Source: Pyronema omphalodes (lineage: Eukaryota; Ascomycota; Pezizomycetes; Pezizales; Pyronemataceae). Taken from it: a stretch of 64,000 bases of DNA. The stretch spans positions 496,001 to 560,000 of the forward strand of contig JAJJXM010000001.1 in NCBI GenBank assembly GCA_024516155.1, read 5' to 3'. Numbering within the stretch: the first letter of the stretch is position 1; each line of letters begins with the position of its first letter. The notes under the pieces are model-generated. The model made no database searches, was not told the DNA's origin, and saw only the letters and a list, made by a program, of their open reading frames with translations. A program made the position numbers and the translations under genes. Positions 1-13,130 of the stretch are shown here, in pieces.

Positions 1-947
1 CCGCGGTGCGCCAGCTCGCAAATTCTGGCGGCATTCTAGGGCAGAATCGTAGATTAGAATTACAGGCCGCTTGTTCGCTAATCGAACATCCTTTAATTCA
101 CAATTCAGACCGAACTCGTTCAGTGCTGATTTGAGATTCAAAAGAGGTTTCCTCAAATAAAGAAATGTATCTCTACGCTCCTCACACCTGTACCTGGCAC
201 CTGTCCAAGAACAAGCTGATAAGCCATCGCCTATCACGAGAAACATAGAGACTTCAATTTCGCTTTCGTGTCCACAGACTCTTAGGCTGGGGTTGTTTTG
301 TCCCTAGAATCCTCTAGCTATAAGAAAGCTTTAATCCATCTCCCGTAGGAGTAGGATTCCCAAAGAAAGGAAACGTAGATGGGCGCATGAGGCGGGGTTT
401 TATACGAAAATTTGCACTGACGCTAGCATGGGTATGGCTCACCACGCTACGAGCGGCCAAAACATGAGGCTCCTTCGCAAAGAGAATATTCGCCGCGACT
501 CGCGAACAGCGTCAAGAATGAGCTCAGATGCAATAAAACAACGCTTGGGGCTTTAAGTATTGAATTGAAATTCTTTTTAGACTCTAAAACATCCTTAAAA
601 TATCCTGGGATTTACCCGAGAAATATCGGGGCATACCACCTTCAGGAGCATCCTCCGCTGTCGGACTCAACCGGCCAATATCGCTGCTATTAGGACTATT
701 TTAACAATTTTTAAGCCATTTAAATCCAATTGAAAACATGGAAGGACGATTATTAATTTGGTTCTATAGATAGTAAATGAATGCGTTGACTATGGTGTTC
801 GTTCATATCATAAACCATCACTCACTACCCACCGTCGATCGCGGTACTACCCGTCACCTACGTCATCGCAATCCAGACCAAGTGCCAGCTTTAGACGATC
901 CTCCAACTGCAGCTTTCAATCCATCCCTCGACACCCCGACCATCATA

Positions 948-1472
948 ATGTCGTCTCAAGCCTTAGAAGACGCGCTCCAGCTCTCGCCGCACCCCGAAGG
1001 GGGTTTCTTCAGGCGCACTCACGAGAACCCGCTCACCGTCCCTGTTCCCTTCCCAACCTCCGACCCTTCCGACAAGACCCGTCTCGCTTCAACAAGTATC
1101 CACTATCTCCTGACCAAGGATTCACCTATCGGTCATTTCCACCGTAATAAAGCCTTGACATATCATTTTCATCACCGTGGAAGAGGGCGGTATAGATTGA
1201 TTCATGAAGACGGAAGGGTAGAGGAGTATATTGTTGGTGGGGACATCGCAGCTGGAGAAAAGCTGATGTGGGTTGTCGAAGGAGGGATTTGGAAGTCGAG
1301 TGCAGTTGAGGGGGCGGATGAGTTATTAATTAGTGAAGTAGTTGTGCCTGGATTTGAGTTTAAAGATCATGAGTTTATGAGTTTCGAGATTTTGAAGGAA
1401 CTATTAGGAGAGGAGAAGGCAAGAGAATGGAGCCAGTTTCTTAAGTCTGAGAATCGTCAGGGTAGTAAATAA
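948..1472 (+). CDS. Cupin_5 (DUF985) domain protein, 174 aa
   Basis: The single-exon frame continues upstream to 777, but the protein resembles the family only from the ATG at 948 (MSSQALEDALQLSPHPEGGFF), so I place the start there. The segment HPEGGFFRRTH, then GHFHRNKALTYHFHHRG and a later KLMWVVEGGIWKSS, follow the DUF985/Cupin_5 plan of a small RmlC-like beta barrel. The His-rich GHFHR...HFHH stretch sits where cupins bind metal or ligand. Length (174 aa) is close to the usual 150-180 aa. No signal peptide or membrane segment is visible, so it is probably cytosolic. The biochemical role of the family is poorly defined, so no reaction is claimed. It is convergent with the EthD-type gene: only 27 bp separate the two stop codons. 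The upstream in-frame ATG at 777 is a less likely start because the 57 extra residues are low in family-like character. Confidence 0.85.
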   Translation: MSSQALEDALQLSPHPEGGFFRRTHENPLTVPVPFPTSDPSDKTRLASTSIHYLLTKDSPIGHFHRNKALTYHFHHRGRGRYRLIHEDGRVEEYIVGGDIAAGEKLMWVVEGGIWKSSAVEGADELLISEVVVPGFEFKDHEFMSFEILKELLGEEKAREWSQFLKSENRQGSK

Positions 1473-1499
1473 ATATTAATTTTCTTCCACTCTTTTTTT

Positions 1500-2004
1500 T
1501 TATTGACGACCGTCTGTTACAATCTCCCCATCTTTTAGATGAACTTCAACTGTTCCCATAGCGACTTTCATACCCCCAGGTGATGTGTCGAATAGGTACT
1601 CTTCTTCTTCTTTGATCTTATTTTTGTATTCATCGTCTGCCCGAGCTTTGACGAAGATACCAGGGTCTGGGGCTATCATCTCAGCCCAACCGTCCCAATC
1701 TACCACAGGTAATCCAAAGTCTCGACACTTATCTTTCTCATCGGAGCGAATATGATACTGTTGATGCAAACAGCAGTCCAGTTAGCTACTCGTAGATATA
1801 TGGTCTATAGATCCAAGCGGCAAGAAAGAAAGGAGTGTATGCCTGTGTGTAGCTAAGAACTCCATGTTTCTTTAACCAAGCGGCAGCATGCGGTCCATGA
1901 ACATGGGACCAAAAATCATGAAATTTTGCCTCATCTAACACGGGGTTTTTCCTAGCGAAAATGGTGAGTTTGTAAAGGGTCCTTTGGCCGTTGGATGATG
2001 ACAT
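1500..2004 (-). CDS. EthD-type dimeric alpha-beta barrel protein, 139 aa, with a GC-AG intron
   Basis: Exons are 2004-1843 and 1757-1500. Exon 1 starts MSSSNGQRTLYKLTIFARKN and contains DEAKFHDFWSHVHGPHAAAW, the F..y..HVHGP signature of EthD/ferredoxin-like barrel proteins. Exon 2 supplies LPVVDWDGWAEMIAPD and an acidic C terminus, as in this family. The join that keeps frame (YTQ then YHIRSDEK) needs an 85-nt intron starting GCATAC and ending CAACAG, with a GCTAAC branch site 20-25 nt before the acceptor. No GT donor in the region keeps the frame. EthD-like proteins are small dimers, some linked to ether or polyketide degradation or cyclisation; the substrate here is unknown. An in-frame upstream ATG at 2151 would add 49 unrelated residues and is less likely. 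It is convergent with the Cupin_5 gene. Confidence 0.75.
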
Positions 2005-3690
2005 TGCGGCTATTTGGAGGCGTGAAGGGGACTGTATTGGGGTTGAGGCTAATGTAAGGTGGTTATAAAAAGGGATTGTGTGATGTTTAGGTTGCATGCA
2101 TAGAAGAGCTGGCGTCCAGTGGCGCGGGGGATTAATCAGTTTTGAAGTCATGAGGAATATATTGGAAGGCCGAGATAAGCGCAGTTTGAGACATGGGGGA
2201 CCACTTAGGTTTCTTATGGCAGCCCGACTGTAGCGCGATCATATCCAGGCGGCTGCTGGGGAGTTTTAGGCTTTGATCTTCACTGTTTAAACGGAGAGGA
2301 AAAAAATGGAAATGACGCTCCGTTCCTTGCTAAGAAGAGCCGATGCAGACGTTGATGAATCACGACTGGAACCTATCCGTTGACCGGCCTTTACGGAGCT
2401 CTGATATTTATTTTATTTAGTATTTAATTTATAAGCGCTCGATAAAATCCAACTTTTCGCGAGAAAAGCTAGCTGAAGCCCAGCTAAATATGTGGGTAGC
2501 TACCTGATACATGCACCAATTAATTATAACGCTCGAGACTCGCTAACTGCCTTATCCAGCTCAACTCGGACCTCACGATGCGTTGTTTACTCCGGTCTCG
2601 AATCAATCCAGACAAACGATTTATTCCTCTCAAGCTCGAGTCCCAAGTCGAGGTATGCATAAAACCCCTGACAGGACGCGAAAGCACAACGCATAAAACA
2701 TTTGTCCCACCCCTCCTGAAACCTTAACGCTCGGTCAACCATGGGCCATTATGGGCCGTTTCCTTAATGAGGGGTAAAGTAAGTTTATCAATGGGAGCCA
2801 GTGGGTCGCCAGCAGTCGATTTCTAGGTTCATTCTCCGCAACACCGTCCGTTTCTGTCTAAGTCGCGACCCACCACACCATTTTCATCTATCTACGTACG
2901 TGCTAAAGTTTCCATGCAGATAGATTCAGTTTAGTTTAGTTTTTCCTTTGTAAATTGAACCTGTATACCCCGCACTTCGCCAACGCAACAGCGTGCGGCA
3001 AGTTGCAACTCAATCCCTGGTTGCACTTTATCGAAGTTAGGAACGGAGGAACAAAAAAGTCCGGATGAACTATTTCACTGAAAATCACTCGAGTTTGAAT
3101 CAAATCCCAACAGTATCAAGGTAAGAAATTTATCAAAGGTATTTCAACGTTGGTTGAAACTTGTTTATTTATCTGAAAAGACAGTAATTGGTCTTGAAAA
3201 AAGCCATGAAAGAGCTCCAAAAATGACAGTAAAATGTTAGTTTCAGGACTCTGGATGACCTTCCTATATAGCTAGCCACCAACTTCGAAAGATCGAAGTT
3301 GGATATGCTAGCCACAGGAAGTTCTCTGTCGATATTGCTTCTGCTTTGCAGCTTGCCACAAAAAGGAAAAAATAAGGAAATAGAAAGAAAAAAAACGAAC
3401 ATATACACACGGAACGAAAAAACCTCCATGCTTTGCCGAAAAAAAAAAGCCACACCGCACCGAATCGAAAAGTCGAAAAGAGGAAGCCACGCAGCACCGA
3501 AAAAGAAATGAAGATGGAAGAAGCCACACCATGAAGTTGGAAAAAAGCGAACCGCCCCAGAAAAGGAAGAAAAAAACAAAAAACCGTCCCAAAAAGCCGC
3601 CGAGGAAAGCTACCCATGGCTTTTCAAGAGAATATCCATGAAGTTTGGATTATTCTCTGCTATCAAAAGATAAAATATCAATGGATAGAA
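2005..3690. other. Intergenic region without a supported gene
   Basis: It holds the presumed promoter of the EthD-type gene (from 2005) and the 3' flank of the next minus-strand gene. Around 3350-3600 the plus strand is strongly purine-rich with A-runs, which leaves several overlapping frames open by composition. None of these frames shows motif, splice or codon support. No RNA gene or clear repeat was seen. Confidence 0.5.
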
Positions 3691-4046
3691 TTATGGCCGA
3701 TGGGAATCCCAGTTACCGACTGAAACTGGTGAGCGGAATTGCTGGTCGGCATTGCCCTGGGCTTCGGAAACGCTGAGATTACGGCAAACCAAATAGGCCT
3801 TCATAGCTGCGGCCTCGCGGGCAAGCTCCTCGGTTTGATAAATGTCGTCGGTTTGGTAGTCACGGTTATTGACGGCAACACTAGAGGCGAATCCTCCGGG
3901 GTAGGGGTAGCATCTGTAGAGAGGGTCTGTCCATCTGCGGCGGCGACAGAGACCTGTGAGATGTTAGCGGGATGAGCTGAAGAAATCCCCAGCGGTGAGG
4001 TAGATGATGAAGACATACTAGAGAGGTACAGCTCGTAGTAACCCAT
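3691..4046 (-). CDS. Small unrecognised protein, 96 aa, two exons
   Basis: Exons are 4046-4019 (28 nt) and 3953-3691 (263 nt). The 65-nt intron is textbook: donor GTATGT, branch GCTAAC nine bases before the acceptor CAG. Removing it joins MGYYELYLS to a frame reading SLCRRRRWTDPLYRCYPY, then VAVNNRDYQTDDIYQTEE, then LAREAAAMKAYLVCRNLSVS, and ending SVGNWDSHRP-stop. The product has a basic patch near residue 12, a Tyr/Pro-rich stretch, and an Ala/Glu-rich probable helix around residues 50-68. No signal peptide or membrane segment is visible. I do not recognise a named family; the composition and the perfect intron argue that it is real. Without splicing, the unspliced frame reads a different, low-complexity sequence. 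An alternative is an annotated single-exon 81-aa ORF (3801-4046), which I consider wrong. Confidence 0.6.
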
Positions 4047-7000
4047 TTTGTGAGGTGGATTGGAGGGTTATTGATGAGATTTGGTGTTAAGATTCTTTGA
4101 TGGTGTTTGGAGGAGAAGTTTGAAGACGCTGTTGATGGAATGAGAAGTGGGATATGGGAGGTAAAATATAAGTGAGGAAGAGCATCATGAGACGCCCTCT
4201 AATTCGACAATGGGGAACGGAGGAGGGGTTGATCCGTCTCCCTTCCGTGATCAATTCACCAGAACTGCGGGGTGAAGAAGCAGAAGCGTGATGCAAGGCG
4301 TTACCTCCCCCGGGTTTCGGTATCTCGTATCATTGTGAGCCATGTTGTTCCTAGCGGTTCAGTGGTTCCGCTTGTGAGCCATTCGCCAATAGACTTGGTG
4401 GTGGTGATGCGTAGGAAGCCCGCATCATGGAGTGCACAGAGGATATTGGTAAGGCAGCACATGTGAGCTCAATCGATGACTTGGTCCAGTATCAAGGTCA
4501 ATTCATAGCCAACCTACCTGAGTTATACCACCCGACCTTCTAATTTCATGGATTAATTGGGAATAGTCAATCTGGCAGGTAAAGAGCAAACGGAACATAT
4601 CTCTATTAAGAGTTATGCATTGGATGGAGAGAGACCGATACCTTCGCTCAATGTCCCAACTCACAAACTAAAAACCCTCACATGCTTTTTTCCACCTTCG
4701 TCAGAGGCCCGGGAAGCTAGCCAACTACTGGTACTTGATAGTACCACGAACGACGGAAAATTGTTGATAGTGACCTTGCAGCAAGCGTTGGATTTGGTCC
4801 CCTCCAAAATTAGGTTGGCTAGCTAGGGTAGGGAAAAGAAAAACTACGTGGGTGTGCGTTTGCATCGTTCGAGAAGGTTGGTGGTGATCCTCCTGTTTTT
4901 GCTGCTCTATGGCATGTACATGCACAGACATTGGAATGTCGGCGCACGAAACGTACATGCACCATATAGAGCTACCACCAATTTAAGGCTCGCTAGGGTT
5001 GCTAAAATCCGAAGGAAACAACAAACTAGTTGACGTTGATTGAGAGTTGCGTGGTCCATTGAAACCAGCGGACATGGGTAGGGAACGGAAATTCCATGAG
5101 TTGGAGCTAGAAGCATGGAACTGACAGCTCCCAAACGAATCACTGATGAGAATTGCTATCCTGACTCATGGTAACAACTTGACAGCGTCAGAACAAACAT
5201 CCGGCCAGTTCCAATGACTGAAATATGGGCCGAGAGGTGTAGAGTACATACGCATCGTTAATGTACCAGGGTCAGTATCTGGGTCAATATCTGGTCCCAT
5301 TATGCTTCTTTAACGTGCACAAGAAGGCCGAAATATAGCCTCGTTAAGTTGCTGTTACCGCGTGCTCCTTCCCGAGAAGAACCCAAGCCGATTGAGGTGA
5401 CTGCAAAGGATGCGCAAGATATCAAGACCGTTGCTCACGCTCATGATATGGATCCGTACCGTTCCTTTGCAATCCCCATGTCCATCCCAGCTGCTGATTG
5501 TGGATATGGACGGAAACAATTTGGGGGCTGCATTGATGAGTTGTCATATGGGAGGAGCAATTAGCCTTTCGTCCATTCTCACTCAGTTCGTCGAGTGGAT
5601 TTCCGCTGGTGGGTGCGTCAAGCGAAACGCCGGGCGAGTCGGAGAAAAGCCTGTTGCGGCCCTAACGATGCAAGCCCTCAACCACAGGAAGAAGTCCAAT
5701 GATCTACACCACGAACGCCGAGTAGTCAGCCATTGCGCCAGTATCTCTCATCGGAGATCCCTGTAGTACCTGAGCCCACTTCGCTGTGTTGTCGTGATGG
5801 CGATAATCCATGAACGATGGACGTCCAGTCGATTTCATCAGAGACGAACTCATTGCGTCTCTACTTCTCGCCTCCGTGATTCTACCCCGTACTGCTCCCA
5901 GGAATCTGAACACCACAGAACTGGGATGATGGCATGCTCTTCTCGCAAGGGACAATTGCCTACGTGAACGCTGGGGATTCGTTCAATGGATGACAGTCGG
6001 CATTTGTCAATGGCAGAACATAGACGAATCCATGCAGGAAGGCTGAGGTGCTCGTTTGCCCATTCGGTCTACGGCCAAGAAATAATGACAGCTGGTGAGA
6101 TAATTGGCGCAATTAATACACCTCTTAGATAATTCCTTCGCGCGCGCAACGAAGAGTTGAAAAGAAATTCAAAAAAAAAAAAAAAAATCGATGCAGATGT
6201 GTGCAGTAGAGGCGTCTAAAAAAATACAGATGCATCTAATATCCGGATATACAGAGGGGAAAAATGCATAAAGTTGCATAGAGTAGACAGGTCCTTCGAT
6301 TAAAGCCATGCGAAATACGCATAAGTCCATACATAAGCGTAATGTGTTTTGCAGATGCCATGTTAAAAACTGTGACGGCAAAACCTTCGGTTGACTTAGA
6401 TATATGTAAAATAATACGTACCGCCCGCTATCACCGCGCCGTCGCCGCCGGGAAAGGAACGGGGCGGTCATTAGACGTACGCCGGACACAGCAAGCCGCA
6501 CCAAATCGAGATAAACTCAACAACATTGTATAACTCCACATTTGACTCTAGAGCAGTGCGCGGTAACTGAAAGCGACTGAAGGAGTATTTTTGATCTGTG
6601 ATCTGTAAAGACGTGCAGAAACTCACAAAATTGAATCATCTAATGCACAAACCCTGGTGGCGTAGGAAATGCTGAGCACAGCTAATCCCAAACCAGTAAC
6701 CCGACCGTGTACTATTTTCCAAAAATGGTGAAAGGATATCTTCAGCAAGAGGGTCTGGAAGTCCCTCGCATAATCAAAAAAGCGGGATAAAAAATCTCAT
6801 TTTGAAAAATAAAGATTGAGGAAACAAACTCACAACAAAAATAACGCATTTGCAGCGGGCAAGACAAGAAAACAAGAATTTTGGGATGAAATTGATATGA
6901 TTTCGGACGAACCGAAATAAAGCTGCAGTAGTGGAATACAAAAAAGAGGAGAGAATTCCGCGGATATCGATAGAGAGGCGCAGAGTGGAGTACATACAAT

Positions 7001-10000
7001 CTGCCGCATGCCCTTCAGTTTTTGGAAGTATGCATCATGCCGCAGAATCACATACATTCAGACCTTACTTTCGTTAAGGAGAATCTTGTAACCGATAGAG
7101 ATCCGGAGAAAGATGTCGTTTGCAATCGATTTTCCCAACTCCGCTCGTCTAACTGCACCCAGCTCGCCTCCCCGCCTCCCCCTTCCCCGCTGGGCGGGCA
7201 GCAGGTATATTGCCGCCGTTATGCTCTGCCTGCGTATCTAGACGGGGTTTCATACTCGATTGACGTTGCATAAGCTTAAGGCTATGCTTAAACTGTCCGA
7301 AATGCCATATGAAAACCCCACTACACCCATAAATAACCTGCCACTGCTCCATCATCAGGCGGTCCGATTGTCAACTAAGGAAGGATGATGCAACATAAGG
7401 TACTTTCGAGTCCTTGCGAATGTGATTGTACTTGGTACATACGTCCCGGTCAACAGAGCTGGGATGGTTCGTCTCGTGTGAAGATGATTGGAGCCGTTGA
7501 TAAAGTCCGGACGAGGAACGTTGAGGTGTGTTAACGCAAGCTAGGTCCCAAAACGAACCATAGACTTGCCTCAGCAGTCTAAGCTGGCGTGGAGACGAGA
7601 AACAAAATGTTTTGGTATGAGCAAGATGGAAATAAAGACCGGACGAATAAAACGTCAATAGACGCCTTGATACCGCGCGGCGTTGAGTTGGAAGTTGGAG
7701 AACAACTTTGACGGAGTATATGCAGTTGTTAGAAGCCACCGTCCAATCACGCTCCGAGTAGAACGCCTGTGACGGAGGAGGGAGGAAGTCGAAGGAGGTC
7801 CCATATGCAGCCACAAAACTTTAAATCCCACAGTACATGATGAAAACATCCTATTGGTCGAAATATTGGTCACAAGATCCAAATAGATAGCTTTTGCACA
7901 CCAAAAACAGTTTGTTCTCAGCTCCCATTTTCCAGGCTTGGCTTCGGCATGTCCACAGGGTCTGGTGCATCCCGACTCACTGCCCCAATCAGAAGATGTA
8001 ATGATGCTTATTGAGCTATTGATTCTTCGATTATTGCTGCAGCTTTCAACAACCACCTTTCCCTTTCATGCTAGGTACAATAGCCAAGCCTGAGAACTGG
8101 GAAATGGGAATGAACCATTTTCGGTGTGCAGAAGCTGTCTAATGGCGCTTAATTGTGTTAACTATATTTGTCTGTCATTGTCAAGTCCTCCCGTAGGAAG
8201 CATTCCTAGGCCCTAGGCTAATTTGTAAGTCCAGATAAGAGCTCGCTTGTCCAGAAGATCCCGATATATGACACCATCGAGTCCAACGGAATAACTCTTG
8301 GCTGAGGCTCTTCGTAGTACCAGGTCCGTGAAATTTACTAACGGCCCCTGGAACCCATTGCTTCACAAAGACACGGCAGATCTATTTTGTCAGATCCTTC
8401 TGTCATCGGGGTCGTAAAAATTTAGCTAACAGGTTGCACGTGCACGTCTGATAGACGAGAGACATGTATACTGAGCCAGGACCTCCAGACTTCCAGAAAG
8501 TTTCACCAGTTGGACCCGCTGCGACAATAAAATAAATCCAGTACATACCGAGGGAACCGCGTTTCTGATTCTATGGTGCAGATATTTGATGCTCGAGGGT
8601 CGGGGGCTTCTCGAAGAGTACAAGCTCAGGAGGCGCTGAATGTATATCCACAAAATGTTGCAAATAAACAAAATTTTCTGTAGCGGATTGTTTGACGTAA
8701 CTCATGAAGCATGGTGATTTGTACAATTTGTCTATCCCCAATCGCAGACGTAAAATGTGATGAATGATCAAGGGCCTTAGTCTGATTCGTTGGCAACCGC
8801 TGGAAGCGACCGGAAACGACAATTGGTGAAGCTATGAATGGTGCAGGGCAGTTTCCATTGATTGTGAGGTCTATGTACCCGCCCACCCCCTCAAAGAGGC
8901 GTCCTGGACAACACACTCGTTTTTCTCAGAGCTGTACAGCTCTCTCGATGACGAATAACGGTATCATAAGGCTTCGTATCCATGCTGCACATTCCAACAG
9001 AAACCGTAGGATAGAGACCAATATCGATGTAATGATGACAATAACGTCGAAGATGCAAGCCATCATCGAAGTTGGACGTAATCTGAATATGCAGATGCAA
9101 TTAATCAGTTACAAGGTAACGGCGAACGACTCTGCCCTACCAGGTATCTCGGTAAGGATAAAAGCTCGAGCCATGGGAAGGTCAGTTTGAGACTCCGATA
9201 TCACCGCTATAGAGAAGCGCCTGTGAACAGGGGTTAGAATTCCAAAATACCAGTGTACTGGTGGTCTCGTGGTATCTTTACCTGCTTTCTGTGCGTTTAG
9301 AAGAAAGAGTCTTGTAAAAATTAGGAGCATGCACGTTTGCGTTTGCATATGCAATAGGTATAAATCTGCTGCTGCCTAGAACACTCTGATTATGCAGAAT
9401 ATAATGAACGCAGAATCGGCATGCGGGGTATTGCAAACGAAATCTTCCAAGGTGGGGCAACACAAACTTTTCGTGGTGGCCAAAACCCCTTGTAAAGAAT
9501 GTGTAATCACCTCCTTGTTGGCTTCTTCTGCACGCATAGCCGAGCGGATCATATTTTGCGGACCTGATGGGATGATGGTTTGCAAAAAAAAAGTCTGCGC
9601 TACCACTCCACTTTCGAAGGTCCAGCCCTATCGCAAAATAAACTGGTCCGTACTCTCGGTTGGTAATTCAGAGTTGCAAGCGGCGTTACGAAGATTGCAT
9701 GTCGGCTCAGTACGTAGTTTCTTGCCGATCCCATCACTGTTAACCATCAGATTCAGTTGGATCTGCAAATTCATGATGGTGGGTGCAAATTTTTCAGGTC
9801 CAGCTGTTAATTGCGTGTCTGGCACCAACCAATATTCCCAGAATCCCGAAATGAAGCCGAGTCGAAACAGAGTGCGGTCATGAATCCATGGAAACATGTT
9901 ACTCAAAGCCTCGTAGAATTGACAACAAACAGCTTTGAGTAACATCCAAATGATCTCCTCAGCTAGAATCACCAACATACGTGGAGATTAGGGATTGGAC

Positions 10001-11916
10001 TTGACAGATCGAGTAACTGTTCTAGAAATATCGTGCTAGCCATGATATGACAGCAACTTATCAAATCAGTGTTCGACCAATCGAAATCGTTCAATAATAA
10101 ATCTTACCATGCTAGTGCCGATGTTGCCACTGTTATCGCCATAAGCCGATGAACCAGTCATGTCCAGAGGCTTTGCGGCTTGAAGCGGCTCCAAAGTTCA
10201 GACTATTCATCCTTCTTCCGAGGAAGCCAAGTCAGGGAATGTTCGAACAACAAGATCATAATCAAAGGACGTTCCGAACAAGATGTCTGTTGACGTTTAG
10301 TCCCATCATCTTAGGTCAATGTAAGTGAGTATCCATCTACCCTAAATGAGGTATGTAGCTGTCAAAGATGAAGAAGATACACAGAGTACTAATTTTGCCC
10401 CCCCGAGAGGCATTGATTTGATACCCACAGTCAAACACCGTCCAATGACAAAAAGGATCCACCATCCTGATGCAAGGTACCAATCCATAAGTTGAGGTCC
10501 ATGGTTGACCGTTAATATTATCGTCCGAGTAGGTGATGACACATATGCTAATTCCTTTTAGATGTCGAAGTTCAAGCAGACGAAGAGCTATCGTCGACAC
10601 TGCTCTTAGGATTACCGAAGATATTTACCAATTCGAAATAATATTCCTGATTGGGAGGCTAGATGCCCAAGAAAAAATATATCTCGAAGATTCCGTGCAG
10701 AGTTTCATGTCCAAGATGTTTCGAGATTCAGTATTTCAATTCTACAGCACACGTTAGCAACACAGTCATGGTGGATAAACAACGATGGATCTTGGTAAAG
10801 TTGACCAACGATGTCAAAGTACATTAGTCTTTGTTTCATGTACCGGCACTGTGTCGTTGGGAAAATGCAGGTGGTACCAGGTCGTTTCAATGTGTTTCTG
10901 TTGCCCATGACACTAGTCACCGTTTATGAAGTACCTGGAGGTTTTGAAGGGCGGTGTGGGTATATATATCATCTAATCCTTCTTTAGATCGAAGATGCCG
11001 GATGCTAAACCATGTGGTTAGAAAATGGCGTTTGCACTATTGTTGGGGGTGGTAAAACCGCGAGGTATTTACCCCGCACATTCTGCATCAAGGACTATTG
11101 CATCTGGCCGAAGATATCGAGATCTGTCAGAAGAAAATAAAGGCATGATGGCAGGTAGAGGCGGTGAGGGGCGAACTTTGCTTCAGGTTGTCAAAACCAA
11201 AATTCAAAAAGGTACCTTCGTCCAGCCTTTCTTATGCATTCCCCAGTCACATTCCACCACGAAAAAAAAATCTACAATAGCGCTGCACCTGTCATCTATT
11301 CGCTGGTCATCTTTATTGACACGCGGCAAACAGCCCTTCCTTTGTCAGATTGTCCTGCCGGCAGTAGTGAGAAAACCCGGCCCCACGGTTTTGGTGGTAT
11401 GGCGAAGCAAATCCCATCGACAAGATGGCACATCATCTACTCAATTAGTTATGCATCCCGAAATCTATGCGCTCTCTGGATAGTGCAGGCCTCGACCCAG
11501 CCGATGTGTTCCAGCTGTCAGTAGTCCCTGAAGGAGATGCCGAAGACACCCGTTTCTGTATGGTGACAAACACGTGTCATCTCCGGATCTTTGTGCATTT
11601 AATAAGGATGGAGGGGGGGGCGGGGACTTGAGGTTGAGGGGTACACGCTAATGGCGGTGAAAATATCTTAATAGAAGTGATAATAATGCGGGCATTTGAA
11701 GGAGATGACAGAAATTTTGGTGGTTGTAGAATATCGTGATGGCGGTGAGCTGCGGAATGACGTGCAGCTACAGTATCAAATGCCAAAGCCGGCCTAGCTG
11801 CTGCGGTCGCGATCTCCATTGTCCCCACTCTAAATTCTGCTGGCGAACCATCATCACCGGTACAACCATGACCACACCTTGCACCACCGTCATACCGAGG
11901 AAAAAGAAATTTTGTT

Positions 11917-12365
11917 GATGAAGCCTACAACCCAGAGGTCGGTTTTCGTTTGTCCAAGCAGTTCTATTGCGCCCATCAAGAGGGGGGAAGATGCACATAA
12001 TGCCAAGTTGATCATCAATCCTTGGTTTCTGATCCCGAGTGGATCGAGGTTCAGAAAACACACCAATGGAATGAGAACCCTACTTTTCATCCGTTTTTTC
12101 TGTTGGGCTTCGAGGCCATTGGAATTCTGTGAATGCATAACGGAAGCGGTGAGATGCCATGCAGTTTTTGTGTTTCACAAGAACGAAAACAACGTTACTG
12201 ATGGAAACAACCGGCGATGTTCTCGGGTTATCTTTGGCACGCGATGGATATACATACTTGTTAAATCTCGGCTGCGAGTAAAGAATTCTTCCGCGACGGC
12301 GGTAAGGTATGACGTGAGCCTGCATATGAAGAAGAAATTTTGAAACATGTCGGCAATAATTGAAG
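11917..12365 (+). pseudogene. Possible decayed coding region (very uncertain)
   Basis: One plus-strand frame starting FVDEAYNPEVGFRLSKQFYC continues with protein-like composition (for example WIEVQKTHQWNENPTFHPFF, then EFFRDGGKV and REPAYEEEILKHVGNN). It is interrupted by about six in-frame stops, mostly TGA and TAA, so it cannot be expressed as one exon. Some interruptions could be introns, but no set of donor/acceptor pairs removes them all. I do not recognise the family. The call rests only on amino-acid character and could be chance. Confidence 0.2.
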
Positions 12366-13054
12366 GAATCGAGTGAACGTGATGCAGTTGACAGCAATTG
12401 TTTGCAGAATGATATTAAATGCCATTTCATTATTGATAATAGCGGTCGCTATCATGGTCATACGTAAACCGAAATGTCACTTTACTGTGGCTCCAAAGTG
12501 TGGAGAAAGACGTTCCGAACCCTAAATTCCCGGACCTTGAGACGATTTTTCCGTCCACACACCATTCGAAATTTTATGAAACACCGGTCTTCCTAGCCAA
12601 TCGCGGCAATATCTCACGCAGATAATGTAAACTAAAATATGGGTTGAAACGCAAAGTCTTTTTCGTATCGTTAGCAAAAGTACTCTAAGGATCCATGAGC
12701 TGATGTGGGGTGTGCTTATGAACTTCGGAGTGAGGGGAGGGGGAACAACTGAAGTTTGGTTGAGGTATGCAGTAGCCGCGACAGACGCGAAATGGAAGCC
12801 CGTTACAACGATGGAGCATCCTGGAAAGAAACAACATCAGTTCGCTATGGATAGCTTTATAGCCGCTTGGTTTGGGTGAGCTAACTGCTATTCAACCACA
12901 CTTAATTTATTCAGTGTATCATAAAGAGCCCCCCGCCCCCCCAAAAAAAGAAAAAGAAAAAAAAATTGTTTCTGATCCTCATCTAAATGCCTACGGATTT
13001 TTTGATCTCTCTTCCGACTAGAGAACCGAAATTTTATTTATTTATTTATATTTA

Positions 13055-13130
13055 TTGAACCATACGCCGACCGAGGCCTAAAAAGCCCATGCAGGACAAA
13101 GGGCCCAAGGCTTAAAGACCCTGAAAAGTC
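13055..13130 (+). repeat. Copy of a short dispersed repeat (three copies in window)
   Basis: An A/T-rich lead (TTTATTTATTTATATTTATT) is followed by a core reading ACCGAGGCCTAAAAAGCCCA and then GGACAAAG. A related core occurs at about 14,645-14,690 (plus) and, reverse-complemented, at about 56,685-56,740. The shared part is roughly an AT-rich lead, CATAC/TACC, GGTCT or GGCCT, AAGGCCTA and GGACAAA. The two latter copies lie near the outer ends of the inverted-duplication arms. The origin is unknown; a transposon end is possible. Confidence 0.35.

Noticed and set aside
3169..3617. Stack of overlapping frames (Phe-rich on minus, Lys-rich on plus)
   Set aside because: All are produced by the purine/pyrimidine bias of one low-complexity stretch; no motif, no splice signal, sequence is almost only Phe/Ser or Lys/Arg.
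5349..5955. Frames of 70-118 aa around 5.3-6.0 kb
   Set aside because: Three mutually overlapping frames, none with family motif or splice support; likely chance.
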